Positions 14,032-17,208 of a stretch of 17,208 nt of DNA are shown in pieces (within the stretch, counting starts at the first letter, position 1; each line of letters begins with the position of its first letter). Origin of the DNA: Sulfurovum sp. Lineage in GTDB: Bacteria > Campylobacterota > Campylobacteria > Campylobacterales > Sulfurovaceae. A program made the position numbers and the translations under genes. The stretch spans positions 1 to 17,208 of the forward strand of contig JALSPX010000051.1 in the NCBI GenBank assembly GCA_026985755.1, given 5' to 3'. Below the pieces are notes generated by a model. The model had not been told where the DNA came from. It ran no database searches and saw nothing but the letters and a program-made list of their open reading frames with translations.

Positions 14032-14871
14032 TTAAAATGTGATACCAGTATCTGGTATTTCTGTGGTAAACGTGACGGTGTCTGCTGCATCATCAAATAC
14101 AATATCTTTGATGTATGTACTAGAAACTACGGTTCCTGGATACGAACGTAAAGCAGGGTTGTATGGAGAAGTAAGTGCTTTAAACCATACAGCGGCCATA
14201 CGACTGTAACCGTATGCGTCAGGATGGGTCGCATCTACGTAGTGGCTACTTGGTATGCTTGCATCATGGTACATATCTACAAGCTGAAGATGCTCACCTT
14301 TAAGCATATGGGCATATACAAGTTCTTTTAATTTTTTGTTAAAAATATCTATTCTTGCATCTGGCGCTCTTCTTGCCATGAGTTGGGCTACAATGACTCT
14401 GACATCTTTACCTGAAGTACTTTTATAATAATTGATTTGATTTAGGATAGCTTCTACACCAGAGGGAGTGCTTGTGTGATCATTGGTTCCTGCATGCAGG
14501 AGAATAATATCTGGTTGATAGAGTGCAAGTGAATCATAAATTAATGCTGCAATCTCATGGCTTGTCATCCCCATGTGACCTTCATGATCAGGGTCGATGG
14601 GTGGTTTCACATCATAGCCAGCACGTTGAGAGCCAACAAAGTCAGCGGTATAGTTGGCATCTTTGAGCATATACCATAGATAACCTCGGTACCCTGTTCT
14701 TATCCCGTCAGGTCTAGGATGCACGGCATCTGCGTAGGTATTGTCGTAGGTAAGTGAATCTCCTAAAGGCATAATGCGTATAGTGGTATTGGTATCTGCA
14801 GCTTGCAGCATGTTTAAGCAAAGACTTATGCATAATAATTTAAGTATATATGTATGTTTATGATACATCAT
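14032..14871 (-). CDS. Secreted SGNH/GDSL esterase, CE3-like
   Basis: The 279-residue protein has an N-terminal signal peptide (hydrophobic core at about 9-21, likely cut near Ala24-Ala25) and an SGNH hydrolase domain. Block I is MPLGDSLT with nucleophile Ser39. GYRGYLWYML at 60-69 and VGSQRAG at 79-85 follow, then DPDHEGHMGMTSHEI at about 93-107. Block III is HAGTNDHT with Asn130, and block V DATHPDAYGY with Asp213 and His216. The GYRG...VGSQ...DHEGH combination resembles carbohydrate esterase family 3 (acetylxylan esterase-like), which removes O-acetyl groups from sugars. About 45 residues follow the domain, with no recognised motif. The ATG at 14871 has AAGGAG about 8 nt upstream. It is the first gene of the minus-strand operon and divergent from the MBOAT acyltransferase, so deacetylation of a surface or periplasmic glycan is a reasonable inference. 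Confidence 0.85.
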   Translation of the reverse strand: MMYHKHTYILKLLCISLCLNMLQAADTNTTIRIMPLGDSLTYDNTYADAVHPRPDGIRTGYRGYLWYMLKDANYTADFVGSQRAGYDVKPPIDPDHEGHMGMTSHEIAALIYDSLALYQPDIILLHAGTNDHTSTPSGVEAILNQINYYKSTSGKDVRVIVAQLMARRAPDARIDIFNKKLKELVYAHMLKGEHLQLVDMYHDASIPSSHYVDATHPDAYGYSRMAAVWFKALTSPYNPALRSYPGTVVSSTYIKDIVFDDAADTVTFTTEIPDTGITF

Positions 14872-14905
14872 AAAACACTCCTTTTTAAGTAGTTTGTACC
14901 ATAGA

Positions 14906-14911
14906 ATAATA
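14906..14911 (-). promoter_or_regulatory. Candidate -10 of the esterase operon
   Basis: On the minus strand this reads TATTAT, within GATATTATTC, 35-40 bp upstream of the esterase ATG. That predicts a leader of about 28 nt carrying the AAGGAG site. A shifted TATTCT (14903-14908) is an alternative. No -35 is visible. Confidence 0.35.
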
Positions 14912-14943
14912 TCTTTTTTCTATAAATGTTTGTTTATTCCGTT

Positions 14944-14972
14944 CTATTTAGTACTATATGTACCTTAAATAG
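14944..14972. promoter_or_regulatory. Long imperfect dyad midway between divergent esterase and MBOAT genes
   Basis: The left arm CTATTTAGTAC (14944-14954) pairs with GTAC (14960-14963) and TAAATAG (14966-14972), leaving a 5-nt centre TATAT and a 2-nt CT interruption. That is 11 paired positions in all. A further TAGTAC at 14970-14975 repeats the one at 14949-14954 exactly 21 bp, about two helical turns, away. The dyad lies 73 bp from the esterase start and 64 bp from the MBOAT start, upstream of both candidate -10s, as expected for a shared operator. There is no T-tract after it on either strand that would make it a typical terminator. Confidence 0.45.
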
Positions 14973-15003
14973 TACACTCAATAGATATTAATGAAAATGA
15001 TAT

Positions 15004-15009
15004 TAAAAT
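15004..15009 (+). promoter_or_regulatory. Candidate -10 of the MBOAT gene
   Basis: TAAAAT within GATATTAAAATGC lies about 27 bp before the chosen MBOAT ATG. It predicts a leader of about 20 nt that would include the TTGGAG ribosome binding site (15025-15030). This placement also argues for the ATG at 15036 rather than the upstream one at 14991. Confidence 0.3.
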
Positions 15010-15035
15010 GCATCTGTTATTGTATTGGAGCAAAG

Positions 15036-16430
15036 ATGGATTTTACAAATAATATTTTTATTGTAATGATGGGTATATTTTTTGTTATCTATTTTACTTT
15101 ATTTGAATCAAAATGGAAAGAAAAATGGGGATTTACTTCTCGTGACAGAGCACGTTTTGTTGCGGTAAGTTCCATACTTTTTTATATGACATGGTATCCT
15201 CCTGCTGTGTTGTTGCTTTTTTACCATGCATTGTTGGGAAAATATGGGGGGAGACTTTTATCTAAACAAAAGAGTATAAAGATTTTATGGTTTGTGCTTA
15301 TTTTGGCACTACTTCCTTTACTTTTTTTTAAATATTATGATTTTTTTATCACATGGCTACATTGGAATACGCAAAGTACAAATGTGGTTTTGCCTTTAGG
15401 GCTTTCATTTTATACCTTTTCTATGATTGGCTATTATGTAGATATCTATCAAAAAAGAGTCAAGTTTCATGATGACTTTTTAGATATTTTGCTTTTTATT
15501 GCTTTTTGGCCACATTTAGCCGCAGGACCAATTCTAAGAGCTAAAAATATTTTTACAAATGTTGTAAAAGAAGAGAGACTGACGGAAAAAGTGGTTACTT
15601 TGGCATTGATACTTATTGCCGCAGGATTGGTCAAAAAACTTTTGATTGCGGATAATATTGGGGCGTATGTCAACTGGAATATTTCATATGGGATAGAGGA
15701 TATGAGTATCCTTGATGCATGGGCAACGATGTTGGGGTTTTCTGCTCAGATATACGCAGATTTTAGTGGATATAGTGATATGGCAATAGGCTTTGCCTTG
15801 CTTATGGGCTTTAAGTTACCTGCGAACTTCAATTACCCTTATCGGGCGACATCACTAACAGATTTTTGGCACAGATGGCATATCAGTCTCTCGACATGGT
15901 TTAGAGATTATCTCTATTTCCCTTTAGGTGGGAGTAAAAAAGGTCCTATGCGAACCTATATCAATATTATGATTGTTTTTATCTTATCTGGTATTTGGCA
16001 TGGTGCAGGGATAGGTTTTGCTATTTGGGGAGCTATTCATGGCTTTGTTTTGGTTTTGGAAAAAGCATCTGAAAAATTTTATTATAAAGTATCTAAACAT
16101 TTACGTTGGGGTATCACTATGCTTATTGTGGTACTTGCGTGGAGTTTTTTTCGTTTAGAGTATCATCAAGCTCTCGTCATCATAGAAAAAATGTTTGGCT
16201 TCCACAATAGTTTAGTTATGAATCAGGCAAGTCCATACTATCAGTTTGTCATATTTTTTATGTTACTCTTTCTTGTGTTAGAACATATATATAGATTTTA
16301 TACCGTTTCTAATAAAGGTGAGTTATTAGCCAATACCAGTAGAAAATCGATGCTTCTTTTGGGGTTACTTATTGGATTAGCATTGATTTTTAGTGGAGAC
16401 CCTCTCCCTTTTATCTATTTTGATTTTTAA
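15036..16430 (+). CDS. MBOAT-family O-acyltransferase (AlgI/DltB-like)
   Basis: These polytopic inner-membrane enzymes pass acyl groups, usually acetyl, from a cytoplasmic donor across the membrane for O-acylation of extracytoplasmic polymers. The 464-residue protein has around ten membrane segments. It shows the AlgI-type blocks LPLGLSFYTFSMIGYYVDIY at about 119-138, FWPHLAAGPILR at 157-168, and AQIYADFSGYSDMAIG at 237-252. These are followed by DFWHRWHISLSTWFRDYLYFPLGG at about 276-299 and SGIWHGAG at 318-325, with the invariant His322. I start at ATG 15036, which has GGAG 5 nt upstream; an in-frame ATG at 14991 would add 15 residues (with three Cys) and lacks a ribosome binding site. The next gene follows after 13 bp and encodes an SGNH-like partner, the usual pairing for this family. 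The acyl donor and target glycan are unknown; the LPS context suggests LPS or an exopolysaccharide. Confidence 0.92.
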   Translation: MDFTNNIFIVMMGIFFVIYFTLFESKWKEKWGFTSRDRARFVAVSSILFYMTWYPPAVLLLFYHALLGKYGGRLLSKQKSIKILWFVLILALLPLLFFKYYDFFITWLHWNTQSTNVVLPLGLSFYTFSMIGYYVDIYQKRVKFHDDFLDILLFIAFWPHLAAGPILRAKNIFTNVVKEERLTEKVVTLALILIAAGLVKKLLIADNIGAYVNWNISYGIEDMSILDAWATMLGFSAQIYADFSGYSDMAIGFALLMGFKLPANFNYPYRATSLTDFWHRWHISLSTWFRDYLYFPLGGSKKGPMRTYINIMIVFILSGIWHGAGIGFAIWGAIHGFVLVLEKASEKFYYKVSKHLRWGITMLIVVLAWSFFRLEYHQALVIIEKMFGFHNSLVMNQASPYYQFVIFFMLLFLVLEHIYRFYTVSNKGELLANTSRKSMLLLGLLIGLALIFSGDPLPFIYFDF

Positions 16431-16443
16431 GCAGGTGATAGAG

Positions 16444-17208
16444 ATGTCTAAAACAGAAATGAAACAAATTTTATATGCAATGCTCTATATGCTCACTACT
16501 TATATGTTTATGTATAGTCTGTTTCAAGATGTTTTTACACATAAACCATTAGCGTTTAGTTCAAAAGATATAGTATATTTACTTTTGTTTGGTATGCTTT
16601 TTATGATTGCGAGTTATATGTTTTTTAAGAACACGCTATCAACACTCTCCCATAAAACAGCATTAACACTTTTACTCTCCTCTGCGCTATTTGCCTTGAT
16701 TTTGCAAAAGAATGTTATCTCTGGTGAGAAAGGAATTGCAGGAAATAGCGACCTATTTACTAACCCTCTATATCAAACCTATACTGCTTTGGCAAAAAAG
16801 TATGATTTGGATCTCTCCTTTACACGTAAAGTATGGGAGCAAAGAGGTCCTAGAGACTACAAAGTCAATGATATCTTCCGTCAAAAACCCAAATCTGTCG
16901 ATATTCTCTTTTTAGGGGATAGTGCGATTGCATGGGGATTAATACCGCAGGTGATTGAGCAGATGACAGATAAGAAGGTTGCGATGTATGCCTATGAAGC
17001 CAATGTATTCACCACAGCCACGATAGCGTTATATAATAAATTGGCACACTATTATCTCAAAGAGGATGGGATAGTAATTCTTTCCTTTGATAATCGTAAT
17101 AAAGCAAGAAACCCAGATTTGGTGAGTATGTCCGTGCGTCAATATAGAGAGATTATGCAGTGGAAAGATAAAGATTTCAGAGCGTATGCCAATGAGATTA
17201 ATCCAACT
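16444..17208 (+). CDS. Membrane-anchored SGNH-like partner of the MBOAT acyltransferase, 3' end cut off
   Basis: The frame opens at ATG 16444 (AGGTGA about 6 nt upstream) and stays open to the window edge, giving 255 residues with no stop. Three hydrophobic segments (about 8-28, 43-61, 73-88) precede an extracytoplasmic domain. That domain contains ILFLGDSAIAWGLIPQVIEQ at about 154-173, an SGNH block I with Ser160, and a strand-like IVILSFDNRN. This layout fits the DltD/AlgJ/AlgX-type second component that accepts the acyl group from the MBOAT protein and transfers it to the polymer. Three N-terminal spans instead of one differ from AlgJ and DltD as usually described. The catalytic Asp/His block would lie beyond the edge, so activity cannot be judged. 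Confidence 0.8.
   Translation, partial: MSKTEMKQILYAMLYMLTTYMFMYSLFQDVFTHKPLAFSSKDIVYLLLFGMLFMIASYMFFKNTLSTLSHKTALTLLLSSALFALILQKNVISGEKGIAGNSDLFTNPLYQTYTALAKKYDLDLSFTRKVWEQRGPRDYKVNDIFRQKPKSVDILFLGDSAIAWGLIPQVIEQMTDKKVAMYAYEANVFTTATIALYNKLAHYYLKEDGIVILSFDNRNKARNPDLVSMSVRQYREIMQWKDKDFRAYANEINPT

Noticed and set aside
16712..16915. Small plus-strand frame of 67 codons
   Set aside because: It overlaps, in another frame, the SGNH-like gene that runs from 16444 to the window edge and explains this DNA.
1..17208. tRNA or rRNA genes, CRISPR array, insertion sequence or phage genes
   Set aside because: Reading both strands showed no transposase or integrase motifs, no regularly spaced repeats of CRISPR size, and no recognisable tRNA or rRNA sequence. 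The coding genes leave no gap larger than about 165 bp.

Overview
The window looks like a chromosomal cell-envelope locus of a Campylobacterota (epsilonproteobacterial) species. A free-living, Sulfurovum- or Sulfurimonas-like organism is my best guess. The reasons are the low GC content, waaC followed directly by a waaM/htrB-type acyltransferase as in Campylobacter LOS loci, tightly overlapping genes, promoters with a recognisable -10 but no clear -35, and protein sequences typical of that group. The genus is an inference from pattern, not from a search.

Layout. (1) Positions 1-1047, minus strand: histidine biosynthesis, hisH then hisA (hisA runs off the left edge). Two separate arrays of 7-bp tandem repeats lie here, one between the genes and one inside the hisH reading frame. 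(2) Positions 1048-1164: a divergent promoter region with two small dyads. (3) Positions 1165-11853, plus strand: ten genes in one apparent operon, most overlapping by 1-14 bp. In order they are heptosyltransferase I (waaC), lipid A acyltransferase (waaM/htrB/lpxL type), a KpsS-like capsule-synthesis-family glycosyltransferase, an O-antigen ligase (waaL-like), a Kdo/WaaP-type lipopolysaccharide kinase, a WaaE-like GT2 glycosyltransferase, UDP-glucuronate 4-epimerase, a CDP-glycerol glycerophosphotransferase-family protein, a membrane-anchored TIM-barrel glycosidase-like protein, and an LtaS/MdoB-type phosphoglycerol transferase. (4) Positions 11878-14871, minus strand: secreted SGNH esterase, small lipoprotein, wbaP (initiating sugar-phosphate transferase) and gmhB (heptose bisphosphate phosphatase), transcribed in that order and converging on the ten-gene operon. 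(5) Positions 14872-15035: a second divergent promoter region with a strong dyad almost exactly midway between the two flanking starts. (6) Positions 15036-17208, plus strand: an MBOAT O-acyltransferase followed by a membrane-anchored SGNH-like partner cut by the right edge.

Together the genes make and decorate lipopolysaccharide. GmhB and WaaC serve the heptose core. WaaM acylates lipid A. The KpsS-like enzyme, the kinase and the GT2 enzyme build or phosphorylate the core. WbaP starts a lipid-linked glycan and the WaaL-like ligase would attach it to the core. The epimerase would supply UDP-galacturonate.

The most unusual part is the block at 7903-11853. It puts a teichoic-acid-type glycerophosphotransferase and a lipoteichoic-acid-synthase-type phosphoglycerol transferase around an unrecognised glycosidase-like membrane protein, inside a Gram-negative LPS operon. 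I read it as a candidate system for phosphoglycerol decoration of LPS or another surface glycan. The second theme is a divergently arranged acyltransferase and CE3-like esterase that could add and remove acyl groups under shared control.
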